Source: Laspinema sp. D2d (GTDB lineage: Bacteria; Cyanobacteriota; Cyanobacteriia; Cyanobacteriales; Laspinemataceae). Taken from it: a stretch of DNA of 64,000 bases. This document shows, piece after piece, positions 9,644-20,700 of this stretch. Within the stretch, counting starts at the first letter, position 1; the number at the start of each line of letters is the position of its first letter. The notes under the pieces are model-generated. The model was not told the origin of the DNA. It did no database searches and saw only the letters and a program-made list of their open reading frames with translations. Where the stretch lies: NCBI RefSeq assembly GCF_025370755.1, contig NZ_JAMXFC010000027.1, positions 23,600 to 87,599 of the forward strand, read 5' to 3'. Position numbers and translations under genes: made by a program.

Positions 9644-10192
9644 AGCTACCTCCTTGTTTGTGTTGCCGCAATTATCTTTGAATGATGCGTTAAACGCACT
9701 TTGATGTTCGTGCCTTTCCAAGCCTCCGGCACAATCCTCGATTCTACTTCACCAGACGCTTGGCGGTTTTACTGTTTAGACGCTTGGCGATTCTATTTCC
9801 TAAGCGCTTGACGATCGCGCTGGGAATGTCGCGTTCGACTTTCAGTAAGTCTTAGGGTTGAATGGGGTTGGGTGACCCGCCGTTTGCTGAAACGGGCTAA
9901 CGTCATTTCACCGACTTACCTTCCCGAGAAGACAACACCTAAAAATTCTCCTCGGGTTGCGAAGTCACTCGCTGTTATTTTTTTAAGGAGTTTGACTTCT
10001 GCTTTGCCACTTTTCTAGAAGTCTAGAAAAAGGTTCACCTCGACATGACAGAAGGAATCCACCGTCTTAGAAGTCAACCCGAATGGGTCATACTCCTGTG
10101 GATTTTCCCCGGTCCTGTTACATTTTAATATTTTTTGCAAAATTTGTTTACATAGAACACCTTTTTTTTCCGCAATGGGTTTGATTCCGATT
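9644..10192. other. long rpsG-fusA spacer
   Basis: 549 bases without a convincing gene inside an operon that is usually compact. It contains several small inverted repeats, such as CTTTTCTAGA/TCTAGAAAAAG at 10010-10032 and a CCGTTT/AAACGG hairpin near 9881. Three imperfect copies of a roughly 24-base segment beginning AGACGCTTGGCGATT or close to it lie at about 9757-9820. On the minus strand an AT-rich stretch with TAAAAT near 10127 could be a -10 element for a separate fusA-tuf promoter (inference). Confidence 0.5.
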
Positions 10193-10663
10193 TTAGTAAC
10201 GATAGTGCGCGAACGCTTTGTTAGCTTCTGCCATCCGGTGGGTTTCTTCCCGTTTGCGGATTGCGTTGCCCGTTTCGTTGGCGGCATCCATTAATTCGTT
10301 TGCCAATTTCATTGCCATCGTGCGACCCGCACGGGTTCTGGAAAAGTGAATGATCCAGCGCAAGGCTAAGGCTGTACCGCGATCGGACCGAACTTCCATC
10401 GGGACTTGATAGGTGGCCCCGCCAACCCGACGACCTTTGACTTCCACTAGGGGAGTCACATTTTTGACCGCCTTTTCAAAGACTTCCAGGGCATCTGCGC
10501 CGGTTCTTTCTTCGATGGTTTTCATGGCGTTGTAAACAATGTTGAAGGCAACTGACTTTTTGCCACTCTTCATTACGCGCCGCACCATCATACCAACCAA
10601 GCGGCTGTTATAAACTGGATCGGGAGCAACAGAACGTTTTTGACTACCAGTGCGACGAGACAT
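10193..10663 (-). CDS. rpsG: 30S ribosomal protein S7
   Basis: A 156-residue S7, the standard bacterial length. It nucleates assembly of the 30S head and binds the 3' major domain of 16S rRNA. The sequence shows the MSRR start, the [23 protein letters not shown] block, [12 protein letters not shown] and the C-terminal [21 protein letters not shown] motif. It is the second gene of the str operon. The upstream rpsL lies 568 bases away, and three perfect decamer repeats lie directly in the rpsG leader. Confidence 0.98.
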   Translation of the reverse strand: MSRRTGSQKRSVAPDPVYNSRLVGMMVRRVMKSGKKSVAFNIVYNAMKTIEERTGADALEVFEKAVKNVTPLVEVKGRRVGGATYQVPMEVRSDRGTALALRWIIHFSRTRAGRTMAMKLANELMDAANETGNAIRKREETHRMAEANKAFAHYRY

Positions 10664-11231
10664 ACTAACTTTTCACCCAAACTAACGACTGTAACTAACT
10701 GTAACTAACTGTAACTAGCCATGACTAGCTGTGATTTGTGGCTGAGGCGATTCAGCTTGAATCCTCCCACTGTTGTGGGCAGGAAGGCGGTTTTGTTTCT
10801 TTGGAGTGTTCGGAGGTCCGCTTAGTCCCTGTGAAGTGACGGTTCGCGATGGGTTGGACAGGCTTGATGGTCTGGCCGATGCTTTAATTAGGTCAGGCGA
10901 TCGCATCTTTTAGCTGTCCAAGGCGACTGCTCCCTCTAGTTTTCCTACCGAGTCCGTTGAGAACTACCTGAATCTTTCTGGGGATCGCTCATCCTGATAT
11001 CATCCATTGAATCGATGGGGTTTTTCAGGCCATCATTGGGCGAGATGAGCGCCGTCAGATTGTACCTCTTTTTGTCGATCAACTTAAGGGTTGGACTCTC
11101 TGCATCCCGTGGGAAGCTTGTTAATCCTTGGGTTCAATACCTTGGATACCCCACATCAGCGATCGCCCTTCAACTTTCCAGCAGACCCTTGAAGGTTCTG
11201 ATTCAGGCTTCGCGCCTCATTTAATATCTAT
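10664..11231. other. long rpsL-rpsG spacer with decamer repeat
   Basis: 568 bases without a supported gene. Three perfect copies of the decamer ACTGTAACTA lie at 10688-10717, only 25 bases upstream of the rpsG start on the minus strand. Small open frames on both strands here have no SD or protein-like composition. In most bacteria rpsL and rpsG are almost contiguous, so the length of this spacer is notable. Confidence 0.6.
10688..10717. repeat. three tandem decamers in the rpsG leader
   Basis: ACTGTAACTA occurs three times head to tail without mismatch, followed by degenerate continuations (ACTAGC, ACTAGCTGT). The position, 25-55 bases before the rpsG ATG, places it within the leader or promoter. 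Confidence 0.88.
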
Positions 11232-11606
11232 TTAGGATTTAGGACGCTTCGCCCCATATTTAGAACGCCCTTGACGGCGGTCCTTGACTCCGGCAGTGTC
11301 TAAAGTTCCACGGATGATGTGGTAACGAACTCCGGGTAAATCCTTGACCCTGCCGCCTCGGATCATCACTACGGAGTGTTCTTGCAGGTTATGACCAATG
11401 CCTGGAATGTAGGCGGTGACTTCAAATCCAGAGGTCAGACGAACCCGTGCTACTTTTCTGAGGGCTGAGTTCGGTTTTTTCGGTGTGGTGGTATAAACTC
11501 TCGTACAAACGCCCCGACGCTGCGGACAACTCTTGAGTGCAGGCGACTTGGTTTTCTTTTCGATCTTCTGCCGTTCGGTACGAATAAGTTGTTGTATTGT
11601 GGGCAT
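11232..11606 (-). CDS. rpsL: 30S ribosomal protein S12
   Basis: A 124-residue S12, essential for decoding accuracy. It has [36 protein letters not shown], and [23 protein letters not shown]. The lysines in the PKKPNS and RVKDLPG loops, where streptomycin-resistance substitutions usually occur, are wild type. It is the first gene of the str operon; an AT-rich stretch upstream at about 11640-11690 is the likely promoter zone. Confidence 0.98.
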   Translation of the reverse strand: MPTIQQLIRTERQKIEKKTKSPALKSCPQRRGVCTRVYTTTPKKPNSALRKVARVRLTSGFEVTAYIPGIGHNLQEHSVVMIRGGRVKDLPGVRYHIIRGTLDTAGVKDRRQGRSKYGAKRPKS

Positions 11607-11777
11607 GAGTTATGGGGTATTCAGGTTTTCAAGGATCAAGTTGACAACAATCTACAATTATATCTTACCCTAGTATCCCGTGTCAATTTTTAGGGCAGAA
11701 CAACAATCTTAAATGGCAGGGGATAAAAATCGCCGGGGGGCCATATTAAAGATTGAAGGGCTGACCTAAGCGGGTCC

Positions 11778-12119
11778 CTAGGGGGTGGAGGACTCAACAA
11801 TTGAGAAGGAGTTACCACAACCACAAGTCTTTGCAGCCTTGGGATTATGGAAGCGGAACCCTCCTCCCATCAAATCCTGCGAGTAATCTAAAGTTAGGCC
11901 GTTGAGATAGTCGAGGAGGCGGCTATCGACCGTCACTTGAACGCCATCGCACTCACAGATGAGATCATCGGGGTTGCACTGTTCGTCAAACGCCATCGTA
12001 TAGTACCACCCAGCACAACCCCCGGTTTCAACCCCGAGACGAAACCAGACATTTGGGTTGGACTGTTTAGACTGGATGCGTTTAATTTCGGTGACGGCTG
12101 CTTTACTCAGCTGAATCAT
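11778..12119 (-). CDS. IscA/SufA-type iron-sulfur cluster assembly protein
   Basis: A-type carrier of the HesB/IscA family, which receives and transfers Fe-S clusters. All three family cysteines are present: one in ETGGCAGWYY and two in the C-terminal CGCGNSF. I choose the ATG at 12119, giving 113 residues starting MIQLSKAAV, because family members begin there; an in-frame ATG at 12179 would add a 20-residue extension that looks non-homologous. No strong Shine-Dalgarno decides between them. The closest cyanobacterial relatives are the housekeeping IscA/SufA proteins. It is not in a suf or isc operon here. Confidence 0.9.
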   Translation of the reverse strand: MIQLSKAAVTEIKRIQSKQSNPNVWFRLGVETGGCAGWYYTMAFDEQCNPDDLICECDGVQVTVDSRLLDYLNGLTLDYSQDLMGGGFRFHNPKAAKTCGCGNSFSIVESSTP

Positions 12120-12428
12120 GAATGGTGGACATTGGCTGTCGTGATCGGCGATCGCCATTTTACCGCGATCGCGACTCAAATGCTACCGCGATCGCCGGAG
12201 AATTTCCTCGAAAAATCGCCCTTTACTCGGATAAAAGGCGATCGCCTCTCATTTATAACCGATTCAAACCCCATTCCGCCCTATCACAACGGGAAGTTTT
12301 TTCTCCTTCCCCATTGACAACCCTTCCCCCAAAACTCCAATGGCGGCCTATTTTAGGCCGCCATTGAATCACCGCTATAGCGATAAAAACAAGAAAATCA
12401 CAAGAGTTGCTGACCATCCCAATGAGGA
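12120..12428. other. spacer between the cupin gene and iscA-type gene
   Basis: About 310 bases with many HIP1 sites, and the hairpin at 12338-12366 listed separately. No gene seen. Confidence 0.5.
12338..12366 (-). terminator. terminator-like hairpin downstream of the cupin gene
   Basis: Perfect 13-bp stem CAATGGCGGCCTA/TAGGCCGCCATTG with a 3-base loop, 63 bases after the minus-strand cupin stop. On that strand it is followed by GAGTTTTG, a short T tract. Confidence 0.65.
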
Positions 12429-12839
12429 TTATTTAGTCCGGGCGTAGTCATCTTGGAAGCGCACGATATCATCTTCACCCAAATATTCCCCATTTTGAAC
12501 CTCAATCAAAATCAAAGGAATCACCCCGGGATTTTCCAGACGATGATTCGTGCATTGCGGCACATAAGTAGACTGGTTGCTGGTGAGCATCAGTTCTTGG
12601 TCTCCGCAAACCACCCGGGCTGTTCCGCAAACCACGATCCAATGTTCGCTGCGATGGTGGTGCATTTGCAAACTGAGACGGTGACCCGGTTTGACTTCAA
12701 TTCGCTTAATTTTATATCCTTTCGCATCTTCTAAAACCGTAAACGAACCCCAGGGGCGGAGTTCCGTTGCTGCCACCATCGCAGAGGATGAAGAGGTAGC
12801 AGTTGCTACGGGATGAAGAATTTCTTGAGCGTTAGCCAT
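12429..12839 (-). CDS. mannose-6-phosphate isomerase type II-like cupin
   Basis: Small cupin homologous to the C-terminal phosphomannose isomerase domain of bifunctional GDP-mannose synthesis enzymes. It interconverts fructose-6-P and mannose-6-P, or serves a related sugar-isomerase role. The cupin metal site is visible: RLSLQMHHHRSEHWIVV supplies His residues and a second His is in QCTNHRLEN. The RPWGSFTVLED opening and YLGEDDIVRFQDDYAR end are typical of the family. I choose the ATG at 12839 (136 residues), which has GGAG 9 bases upstream, rather than the longer frame from 12893. No GDP-mannose gene is adjacent. Confidence 0.88.
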   Translation of the reverse strand: MANAQEILHPVATATSSSSAMVAATELRPWGSFTVLEDAKGYKIKRIEVKPGHRLSLQMHHHRSEHWIVVCGTARVVCGDQELMLTSNQSTYVPQCTNHRLENPGVIPLILIEVQNGEYLGEDDIVRFQDDYARTK

Positions 12840-13892
12840 TGTTCGAGTCTCCATAATCGTTGATTGAGAGTGGGGAAGCGGCATCCAGTCCATCTAAGCG
12901 ATCGCCCGGAAGGTTCGTTTGGGGTGGATCTGCACGATGAGAAATTTTCTGACATGAGTTGAGCTAACGAGTAGCTCGGATCTGCTTCTTAAAGATATAT
13001 TTCCCCGAAAGCGCCCAATTAAAATAAAGCATTGAATTTCGTTACAGAACCGAGGGCCTTCCCGAACCCTCTTTACCCCACCATAACAAGCCAAAAACCC
13101 CTTGTCAGTCGTCCTCGGGATAGATTGGGGCAATCTATATCAAATCTTTAATCTCTAACCCTAGGGACTTTATCCGGGCTTTAATTTTCACCTCAACACT
13201 TAACCCTTAATCGGTATGAGCGATCGCACCCATCCCCCTCTACAGCTTGGGGCAACTCCGTTGGATGGCCCATCTTTTATAGATCTCATGTGTAAGTCCT
13301 GAGTATCTTCAGACCAGGGATTGTCAGATGAAAGTTATTTCTATATGATTTTTAATCCGGACCTATAACTGTGGCTTACCCCTAACATTCAGGGGTTTAA
13401 TCTGGACTCCTCTGGTCCATCCTGGTTCAACAGGGCCGCCCTCAGCATCTCAAGACCGCAGGGAAGGAGAGCTAAATCAGAGGGAACCGAGAAAGTCCCC
13501 AGGTTCAACACAAATTTAGGGCCATTCTCAAGACAACCGCTCAAGTCAGACCGGAATTAACAATGGCCTGAAAACCTTCTAAAATTAATGAGAAAGAAGG
13601 TCAATTTACACAGATGCCCGATCGCCAGATTGGCTATTTCCGTTCGGGACTTGCATTCGGGTAAAAACGGATAGGCACCTCACCAGATCAAGCCAAACCC
13701 TTGAGGGTCAGAAGGGACAGCATTTAAATGCGATCGCGCCTACCCCAGACCGGCTCATTTCCATCCCAACATTGTTTACCCCTAATTTATAGAGAAATCG
13801 ATGATTAAAAGCTGGCAGATTTAACCGGAAGAACCTCTAAAACCTAAACTCTAAACTCTACAATTCTCCATCCATCATCTACCCGAAAAGCA
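12840..13892. other. 1-kb region upstream of the glutamate synthase gene
   Basis: About 1050 bases with no supported gene; short open frames lack ribosome binding sites and family resemblance. It probably contains the promoters of both divergent genes and a long leader for the glutamate synthase gene. I looked for an NtcA-type GTA-N8-TAC box and did not find a convincing one. Confidence 0.45.
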
Positions 13893-16800
13893 ATGCCCAA
13901 CCCAAATACTCAATCCAATTCCATCAATGAGTTCGGTTTTCTCGGTCAACCCTGGTTAGTGGAAGAACGAGACGCCTGTGGAGTCGGTTATATCGCCAAT
14001 CCCGAAAACGTTCCCAGTCGGGAAATTGTTTCAATGGCGCTCAATGCCTTAACCTGTCTTGAACATCGGGGCGGTTGTTCTGCCGACCGGGATTCGGGAG
14101 ATGGGGCCGGAGTAATGACCGCTATTCCTTGGCAACTCTTCCAGCCTTGGTTACAAGAGCATAACCCGAATTCCTATCCCCTCGAATCTATTGGGGTCGG
14201 GATGGTGTTTTTCTCCCTGGACCCGGTGTTGCAACAGGCAGCGCGTCAAATGGTTGAGGACACGCTCAAAACATATAATTTGCAACTGTTGGGGTGGCGT
14301 AAGGTCCCCGTGCGTCCGGAAGTGTTGGGGGTGCAAGCGCGGGAAAATCAGCCTCATATTGAGCAAATGTTTGTCCATTCGCCGGATAAAACCGGGGATG
14401 AGTTGGAACGGCATCTGTATCTGACGCGCCGCGCGATCGGTTCTGCCTTGAAAGTGAATGCAGGGGGGCCGAACCACCCAAATCCTATGATTTGGGGACA
14501 AGATTTCTATATTTGCTCCTTCTCTAACCGCACCATTGTCTATAAAGGCATGGTTCGTTCTGCGGTGCTCTGTGACTTTTATCTGGATCTGCTGGATGAG
14601 TCCTATACCAGTGCTTTCGCGGTTTATCATCGCCGGTTTAGCACCAATACCCTGCCCCGATGGCCGTTGGCTCAACCGATGCGGTTGTTAGGACACAATG
14701 GGGAAATTAATACCCTGTTGGGCAATATCAATTGGATGATGGCGCGGCAAGTGGATTTACAGTCGCCGCTATGGGGGGAAAAGATTGAACAACTTAAACC
14801 CCTAGTCAATCCCAACAATAGCGATTCTGCCAACCTAGATAATGTCATGGAATTGCTGGTGCGATCGGGGTCTCGCGCCAGCGAAGCCTTGATGATTATG
14901 GTGCCGGAAGCTTACAAAAATCAGCCTGCACTCAAGAATCGTCAGTCTATTGTCGATTTTTATGAATACTACAGCGGCATCCAAGAACCTTGGGATGGTC
15001 CGGCTTTGATTGCCTATAGTGATGGTCAACAGGTTGGGGCTACTCTTGATCGCAACGGATTACGCCCCGCCCGCTATGCGATCGCCCGTAATGGCTTAGT
15101 CATGGTCGCTTCCGAAGCCGGTGTCGTCAATATTCCCGAAGCCGACATCCTCGAAAAAGGCCGTCTGGGTCCCGGTCAAACCCTCGTTGTAGACCTAAGC
15201 ACTCACGAAGTCCTCAAAAACTGGGAAGTTAAGGAACGGATTGCTCAAGCCCATCCCTATGGTGAATGGTTGGCCCAACATCGTCAACATCTCCAACGCC
15301 AAACTCCCCTGACGGCCAATCAACTGACTTCTGAACAACTCCTATCCGCCCAAACTGCCTTCGGTTACACCAGCGAAGACGTGGAAATGATCGTTGAAGA
15401 AATGGCGGCAATGGGTAAAGAACCGACCTTCTGTATGGGCGATGATATCCCCTTGGCGGTTCTGTCTCAAAAACCCCGTCTGCTTTATGACTATTTCAAA
15501 CAACGGTTTGCGCAAGTCACCAATCCCCCCATTGACCCCCTGCGGGAAAGTCTGGTGATGTCCCTGCGTATGCATTTAGGCGTTCGGGGAAATCTCCTGG
15601 AAGTCAAACCCGAATTTGCAGGACAGCTAGAAATTGACTCCCCGGTGCTCAATGAAGCGGATTTACGCCAGATTGAATCTCGGTCCGATGCGGTGTCTCT
15701 GTCTACCCTATTTCCCCTGACAGATAGCCCCTCAGAATTGGCCGACTCGGTGCAAACCCTCTGCAATCAAGCTGAGTCAGCGGTGCGAAATGGCGCAACC
15801 CTGGTGATTCTGAGTGATGCACCGGGACCGAATGCGGAGACCACCTACATTCCCCCACTGGTGGCGGTTGGGGCGGTTCATCATGCCCTGATTCGGGCAG
15901 GATTGCGCTCTCATGCTTCTTTGATTGTCAATACGGCCCAATGTTGGAGTACCCATCATTTTGCTTGTCTGATTGGCTATGGTGCATCGGCAGTTTGTCC
16001 CTATTTGGCTTTAGAATCGGTGCGCCATTGGCATGAAGATGGCAAAACTCAGAAGTTGATGGAACGGGGTAAACTGCCGCAAGTTACCCTAGAGCAGTCC
16101 CAGGAAAATTATCGTCATGCGATCGAAGCGGGACTGTTGAAGATTCTCTCGAAAATGGGGATTTCCCTGCTGTCGAGTTATCACGGCGCTCAAATTTTTG
16201 AGGCGATCGGGATTGGTCGGGAGTTGCTGGATCTGGCCTTTGTGGGTACGGCTTCTCAAATTGGCGGATTGAGTGTCGCTGAATTAGCCTCAGAACTGCG
16301 GGCGTTCCATGAGAAGGCATTCCCCCAACCCGTGGGCAAGAAATTGCAGAATGAAGGGTTTGTCCAGTATCGCCCGGGTGGGGAATATCACATGAATTCT
16401 CCGGAAATGTCTAAGGCGCTACATAAGGCGGTAGCGGATACCAAGGGTTCTGGAGAAGGGTACGAGCATTATCAACTCTATAAGCAGTATTTAGCCGAAC
16501 GGCCACCGACAGCGTTGCGAGATTTGTTGGATTTCAAGAGCGATCGCCCTTCGATTTCCATTGATGAAGTTGAACCTGTAGCCGAAATTCTCAAACGGTT
16601 CTGCACGGGTGGAATGTCCCTCGGGGCCCTGTCTCGGGAGTCCCATGAAGTATTAGCGATCGCCATGAACCGGATTGGGGGTAAATCCAACTCCGGAGAA
16701 GGCGGGGAAGACCCGGTACGGTTTGGTCGGTTGGATGATGTGGATGACCAAGGTAAGTCGCCTTCGTTACCGCATCTGAACGGGTTACAAAATGGGGATA

Positions 16801-18551
16801 CTGCTTCCTCGGCGATTAAACAGGTGGCCTCTGGTCGCTTTGGGGTGACTCCCGAGTACCTGATGAGTGCCCAGCAAATCGAAATTAAAATGGCGCAAGG
16901 GGCCAAACCCGGTGAAGGTGGACAACTGCCTGGGAAAAAAGTTAGTCCCTATATCGCTATGTTGCGGAAATCTAAGCCCGGAGTGCCGTTGATTTCGCCC
17001 CCACCGCACCACGATATCTACAGCATTGAAGATTTGGCCCAGTTAATTTTTGACCTGCACCAAATTAATCCCAAAGCCGGGGTTTCGGTGAAATTGGTCT
17101 CAGAAATTGGCATTGGCACGATCGCCGCTGGGGTTGCCAAGGCGAATGCGGATATTATCCAGATTTCCGGCCATGATGGCGGTACCGGCGCTTCTCCCTT
17201 GAGTTCGATTAAACACGCTGGGAGTCCCTGGGAATTGGGATTAGCCGAAGTGCAGCGGGTGTTGATGAGCAATGGACTGCGCGATCGCGTCGTCCTCCGC
17301 ACCGATGGCGGCTTGAAAAGTGGCTGGGATGTCCTGATTGCTGCCTTGATGGGGGCGGAAGAGTTTGGTTTTGGCAGTATCGCCATGATTGCTGAAGGTT
17401 GCATCATGGCCCGGATTTGCCATACGAACAATTGTCCCGTGGGCGTCGCCACCCAGCAGGAGAAACTCCGGGCGCGGTTTACTGGGGTTCCCGAGCACGT
17501 CGTCAACTTCTTCTATTTCATAGGGGAAGAAGTTCGCCAATTGTTGGCGATGTTGGGATATCGCTCTTTGCAAGACGTGATTGGACGCGGAGACTTGCTG
17601 ACCCTGCGGGAGTCGGTGCAGTTGACCAAGACTCAGGGACTGAGTTTGGATGTGATTACCAAGATGTTGCCGGATACCCGGGGCGATCGCAGTTGGTTAA
17701 ATCATGGTCCGGTGCATAGTAATGGGCCGGTGTTGGATGATGAATTGTTGGCAGATACAGAGATTACTCGGGCGATCGCCACTCAATCCCAAGTCTCCAA
17801 AACTCTGCCGATTGTCAATACAGACCGTTCCCTAGGGGCGCGTCTGGCCGGGGAAATTGCCTCTCGCTATGGCAATAATGGCTTTGGCGGTCACATTAAC
17901 CTGACCTTCCAAGGGGCTGCCGGACAGAGTTTTGGGGCATTTAATGTCTCTGGAGTCACCCTGCGCCTAGAAGGAGAGGCCAATGATTATGTCGGTAAAG
18001 GCATGACTGGCGGAACCTTGGTGGTGGTGCCCCCAGCGGGAGCCACTTATAATCCGGCAGACAATGCGATCGTGGGGAATACCTGCCTTTATGGGTCCAC
18101 CGGCGGATACTTGTTTGCCCGGGGTCAAGCCGGAGAACGTTTTGCGGTCCGCAATTCCCTAGGTAAGGCTGTGATCGAAGGGGCCGGGGACCATGCCTGC
18201 GAATATATGACCGGCGGCGTAATTGTGGTTCTGGGCAAAACGGGCCGGAACGTGGGGGCCGGGATGACCGGAGGATTGGCCTATTTCTTGGATGAAGAGG
18301 GCAGTTTTGAGGAGTTGGTCAATCATGAGATTGTCCAGGTTCAGCGGGTAACGACGCCTGCCGGAGAGGCGCAACTCAAGGAGATGATTCAGATGCACCA
18401 AGAACACACGGGTAGCGAGAAGGCATCTCAGATTCTGGACAACTGGACGGAGTATTTACCCAAGTTCTGGCAAGTCGTCCCGCCTTCGGAAGCCGATAGT
18501 CCCGAGGCATCCGCTGAGTCCACTGTTGAGAAGGTGCCCGTGAAGGCATAA
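13893..18551 (+). CDS. glsF: glutamate synthase, ferredoxin-dependent type
   Basis: A 1552-residue enzyme that converts glutamine and 2-oxoglutarate to two glutamates, the second step of ammonium assimilation. An N-terminal glutamine amidotransferase (class II) domain has its nucleophile Cys29 in ERDACGVG, so a 28-residue propeptide is presumably removed. The central domain and the FMN-binding synthase domain follow ([31 protein letters not shown]). The [3Fe-4S] motif C-x5-C-x4-C lies at about residues 1170, 1176 and 1181, and a C-terminal GXGXG-rich beta-helix closes the protein. I favour the ferredoxin-dependent form because there is no small-subunit (gltD) gene nearby and the C-terminus ([11 protein letters not shown]) resembles cyanobacterial Fd-GOGAT. 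The NADH form cannot be fully excluded. Confidence 0.93.
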   Translation: MPNPNTQSNSINEFGFLGQPWLVEERDACGVGYIANPENVPSREIVSMALNALTCLEHRGGCSADRDSGDGAGVMTAIPWQLFQPWLQEHNPNSYPLESIGVGMVFFSLDPVLQQAARQMVEDTLKTYNLQLLGWRKVPVRPEVLGVQARENQPHIEQMFVHSPDKTGDELERHLYLTRRAIGSALKVNAGGPNHPNPMIWGQDFYICSFSNRTIVYKGMVRSAVLCDFYLDLLDESYTSAFAVYHRRFSTNTLPRWPLAQPMRLLGHNGEINTLLGNINWMMARQVDLQSPLWGEKIEQLKPLVNPNNSDSANLDNVMELLVRSGSRASEALMIMVPEAYKNQPALKNRQSIVDFYEYYSGIQEPWDGPALIAYSDGQQVGATLDRNGLRPARYAIARNGLVMVASEAGVVNIPEADILEKGRLGPGQTLVVDLSTHEVLKNWEVKERIAQAHPYGEWLAQHRQHLQRQTPLTANQLTSEQLLSAQTAFGYTSEDVEMIVEEMAAMGKEPTFCMGDDIPLAVLSQKPRLLYDYFKQRFAQVTNPPIDPLRESLVMSLRMHLGVRGNLLEVKPEFAGQLEIDSPVLNEADLRQIESRSDAVSLSTLFPLTDSPSELADSVQTLCNQAESAVRNGATLVILSDAPGPNAETTYIPPLVAVGAVHHALIRAGLRSHASLIVNTAQCWSTHHFACLIGYGASAVCPYLALESVRHWHEDGKTQKLMERGKLPQVTLEQSQENYRHAIEAGLLKILSKMGISLLSSYHGAQIFEAIGIGRELLDLAFVGTASQIGGLSVAELASELRAFHEKAFPQPVGKKLQNEGFVQYRPGGEYHMNSPEMSKALHKAVADTKGSGEGYEHYQLYKQYLAERPPTALRDLLDFKSDRPSISIDEVEPVAEILKRFCTGGMSLGALSRESHEVLAIAMNRIGGKSNSGEGGEDPVRFGRLDDVDDQGKSPSLPHLNGLQNGDTASSAIKQVASGRFGVTPEYLMSAQQIEIKMAQGAKPGEGGQLPGKKVSPYIAMLRKSKPGVPLISPPPHHDIYSIEDLAQLIFDLHQINPKAGVSVKLVSEIGIGTIAAGVAKANADIIQISGHDGGTGASPLSSIKHAGSPWELGLAEVQRVLMSNGLRDRVVLRTDGGLKSGWDVLIAALMGAEEFGFGSIAMIAEGCIMARICHTNNCPVGVATQQEKLRARFTGVPEHVVNFFYFIGEEVRQLLAMLGYRSLQDVIGRGDLLTLRESVQLTKTQGLSLDVITKMLPDTRGDRSWLNHGPVHSNGPVLDDELLADTEITRAIATQSQVSKTLPIVNTDRSLGARLAGEIASRYGNNGFGGHINLTFQGAAGQSFGAFNVSGVTLRLEGEANDYVGKGMTGGTLVVVPPAGATYNPADNAIVGNTCLYGSTGGYLFARGQAGERFAVRNSLGKAVIEGAGDHACEYMTGGVIVVLGKTGRNVGAGMTGGLAYFLDEEGSFEELVNHEIVQVQRVTTPAGEAQLKEMIQMHQEHTGSEKASQILDNWTEYLPKFWQVVPPSEADSPEASAESTVEKVPVKA

Positions 18552-18645
18552 GGGAGATGGGGGAGATGGGGGAGATGGGGGAGATGGGGGAGATGGGGAG
18601 GATGGGGAGGATGGGGGAGATGGGGAGGATGGGGGAGATGGGTTG
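18552..18645. repeat. 9-bp minisatellite after glutamate synthase (left arm)
   Basis: About ten head-to-tail copies of a 9-base unit alternating between GGGGGAGAT and GGGGAGGAT, starting directly after the glsF stop codon. Extreme purine strand bias. The complementary arm is at 18704-18772. Confidence 0.92.
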
Positions 18646-18703
18646 GGGGTTTGAGTGAAGTCGTTACCCCCCTTTCAACGTCACGACTTCAGCCATTTCC
18701 TGT

Positions 18704-18772
18704 CCCCACCTCCCCTATCCTCCCTATCCTCCCCATCCTCCCCATCCTCCCTATCCTCCCCATCCTCCCAGT
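18704..18772. repeat. 9-bp minisatellite (inverted right arm)
   Basis: About seven copies of the complementary 9-base unit (ATCCTCCCC or ATCCTCCCT). It is inverted relative to 18552-18645, with a unique spacer of about 58 bases, so the two arms could form a long imperfect cruciform. The arm runs through the 3' end of the adenylate cyclase gene, whose stop codon at 18751 and last residues lie within the repeat. Confidence 0.9.
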
Positions 18773-20700
18773 AACCAATAAGTCATCATCTCTCCTCTTC
18801 CTTTCACCTCAACCAGTCCGCGTGGCTCAAAGTGGAACTGATGTTTTAAGCGTTCGTAAACGGTTTCTGTGACTTGAATTTTGCCGGGGATGCCGGATGA
18901 TTCCATGCGCGAGGCGACATTGACGGCATCTCCCCATAAGTCGTAACTGAACTTTTTGACGCCAATCACACCCGCAACAACGGGTCCGGTGTTGATGCCG
19001 ATTCTAATTTGAAGCGTGGACCCATAGTGGGATTGAAATTGGGCGATGCTGGATTGCATTTCTAAGGCCATTTGAGCGATCGCCTCAGCCGAATTGGGGT
19101 GTTTAACAGGAAGTCCACCGACTACCATATAGGCATCACCTATAGTTTTAATTTTCTCTAACCCCAGTTTTTCGCTGAGGGTATCAAAGGTGGAGAAAAT
19201 TTCATTGAGTAGGTTGACTAATTCGGGGGGTTGCATTTTGGCCGAAAGCGGGGTGAATCCAACAATATCGGAAAATAAAATGGTGACTTCCTCAAATTGT
19301 TCAGCAATAGCGCTAGTGTCGGTTTTCAAGCGATCGGCAATGGCTTTGGGTAAGATATTTAATAATAATTTTTCGGTTTGTTCTTGACTTTGTTGCAAGG
19401 CAATATCGGTGATTTTTCGCTCTAATTCAGCCCCGGCCCTAGCCGCAAAAATTTTCAATACGAGCTTGCGGGTGTCGTCATCGATCATGGGGTGGGTATC
19501 TAAGACGGCAATATGACCAATCACCTCCCCTGTGGTGTTCATTAAGGGGATTCCGGCATAGCTTTGCACATTCAACGCGGCCAAATCGGCTCGCTCGGGA
19601 AACCGAGCCGTAATATTTTCAGGATAGTAATAATATTGTCCCTTGGCAATCACTTCATTGCAAGGTGTCCCCACTAAATCATATTCTAATTTTTCAGAAA
19701 AGTTTTGGTCTTTCCAGAAAGATAACATCCGAACTCGGTCTTTTTGCACGTTCGCACATTCCGTAATCAAGGCATAGCGAATTCCCAAAATTTCCGCCAA
19801 ATATTGAACACAAGACTGGAAAAAGTCTTGTCCAGTTTTGGAGGCAGTGCCTTCAACAATGAGTTTGAGGGCTTCTTCTCGCCGTTTGCGATCGCTGATA
19901 TCTCGGACGACACAGAGAACTGAGTTTAAAGAAATGGGGGAAAGGCTTGCAGATGCCTCTATTTTAGTTTGTCCGAGGGTGAAACTATATTCGACTTCTC
20001 GCGTTTCTTGGCGCGCTAAAGCTTCTCGAACTTCAATTAAGAATAACTGAGCAGTTGCTTCGGGAAGTACATCATAGATTGTTTGACCTAATATCTCTTC
20101 AGCGGGTTGGGAAAGCAGCTTAGTATTGGTGTTGGCAATTTTTAAATACCGGCCCTGAGCATCTAAAACATAAATCAATTCATTCATGCTTTTAATGAGG
20201 GCTAATAATTCGTTTTGAGAGGTCTCTAAATCAGTTTGGGCTTTTTCTAGGCCAATAATTGTTCCCTGCAATTCTTCATTTTTAAGGGTTAATTGTTGTT
20301 GGAGGTTTTTTAAATTGAGTTGGGTTTTAACTCGGACTAACACTTCTTCCAATTGAAAAGGTTTGGTAATGTAATCTACGCCTCCAACTTGAAACGCTTT
20401 AAGTTTATCCTCCACTTCATTTCCAGCGCTTAAAAAAATCACAGGAACCTCACGGGTTTGAGGGTCACTTTTTAAATGTTCACAGACTTCATAACCTCCC
20501 ATTTCTGGCATATTAATATCCAGAAGAATTAGGTCAGGAGGAAGCATTTTGGCAGCATTTAACGCATATTTTCCATTAGTCGCTTTACGAATTGAGTACC
20601 CTTGACTCGATAAGAAGTTTGCTAAAAACCGGATATTTTCTAGCTTGTCATCTACAATTAAAATATTGCCAAGCTCTTGAGGGGTGGGAAATTCTGTCAT
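18751..20700 (-). CDS. receiver-PAS-GAF class III adenylate cyclase
   Basis: A 649-residue signalling enzyme predicted to make cAMP. In order: CheY-like receiver (about 12-130, ILIVDD...LILLDINMP...TKPF); a short coiled coil; PAS (about 165-270); GAF (about 285-430); and a class III nucleotidyl cyclase domain (about 450-640). Both metal Asp residues are present, in FSDIVGFT and GDAYMVVGG. The purine-specifying pair is Lys (KIKTIGDA) and Asp (YDLWGDAVN), the adenylate type rather than the guanylate type. The ATG at 20700 is preferred over the TTG at 20715. Its GAF closely resembles GAF1 of the hybrid kinase at 21639-24779. The last residues (GGWGG) are encoded by a minisatellite. Confidence 0.93.
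   Translation of the reverse strand: MTEFPTPQELGNILIVDDKLENIRFLANFLSSQGYSIRKATNGKYALNAAKMLPPDLILLDINMPEMGGYEVCEHLKSDPQTREVPVIFLSAGNEVEDKLKAFQVGGVDYITKPFQLEEVLVRVKTQLNLKNLQQQLTLKNEELQGTIIGLEKAQTDLETSQNELLALIKSMNELIYVLDAQGRYLKIANTNTKLLSQPAEEILGQTIYDVLPEATAQLFLIEVREALARQETREVEYSFTLGQTKIEASASLSPISLNSVLCVVRDISDRKRREEALKLIVEGTASKTGQDFFQSCVQYLAEILGIRYALITECANVQKDRVRMLSFWKDQNFSEKLEYDLVGTPCNEVIAKGQYYYYPENITARFPERADLAALNVQSYAGIPLMNTTGEVIGHIAVLDTHPMIDDDTRKLVLKIFAARAGAELERKITDIALQQSQEQTEKLLLNILPKAIADRLKTDTSAIAEQFEEVTILFSDIVGFTPLSAKMQPPELVNLLNEIFSTFDTLSEKLGLEKIKTIGDAYMVVGGLPVKHPNSAEAIAQMALEMQSSIAQFQSHYGSTLQIRIGINTGPVVAGVIGVKKFSYDLWGDAVNVASRMESSGIPGKIQVTETVYERLKHQFHFEPRGLVEVKGRGEMMTYWLLGGWGG

Noticed and set aside
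12894..13133. 79-codon minus-strand frame upstream of the cupin gene
   Set aside because: Composition is not protein-like and it has no SD; it lies in the probable leader or promoter.
13133..13892. NtcA-binding site before glutamate synthase
   Set aside because: I found no GTA-N8-TAC with a suitable -10 element, so none is claimed.
14151..14675. 174-codon minus-strand frame inside the glutamate synthase gene
   Set aside because: Shadow of a strongly supported gene; no ribosome binding site or domain.
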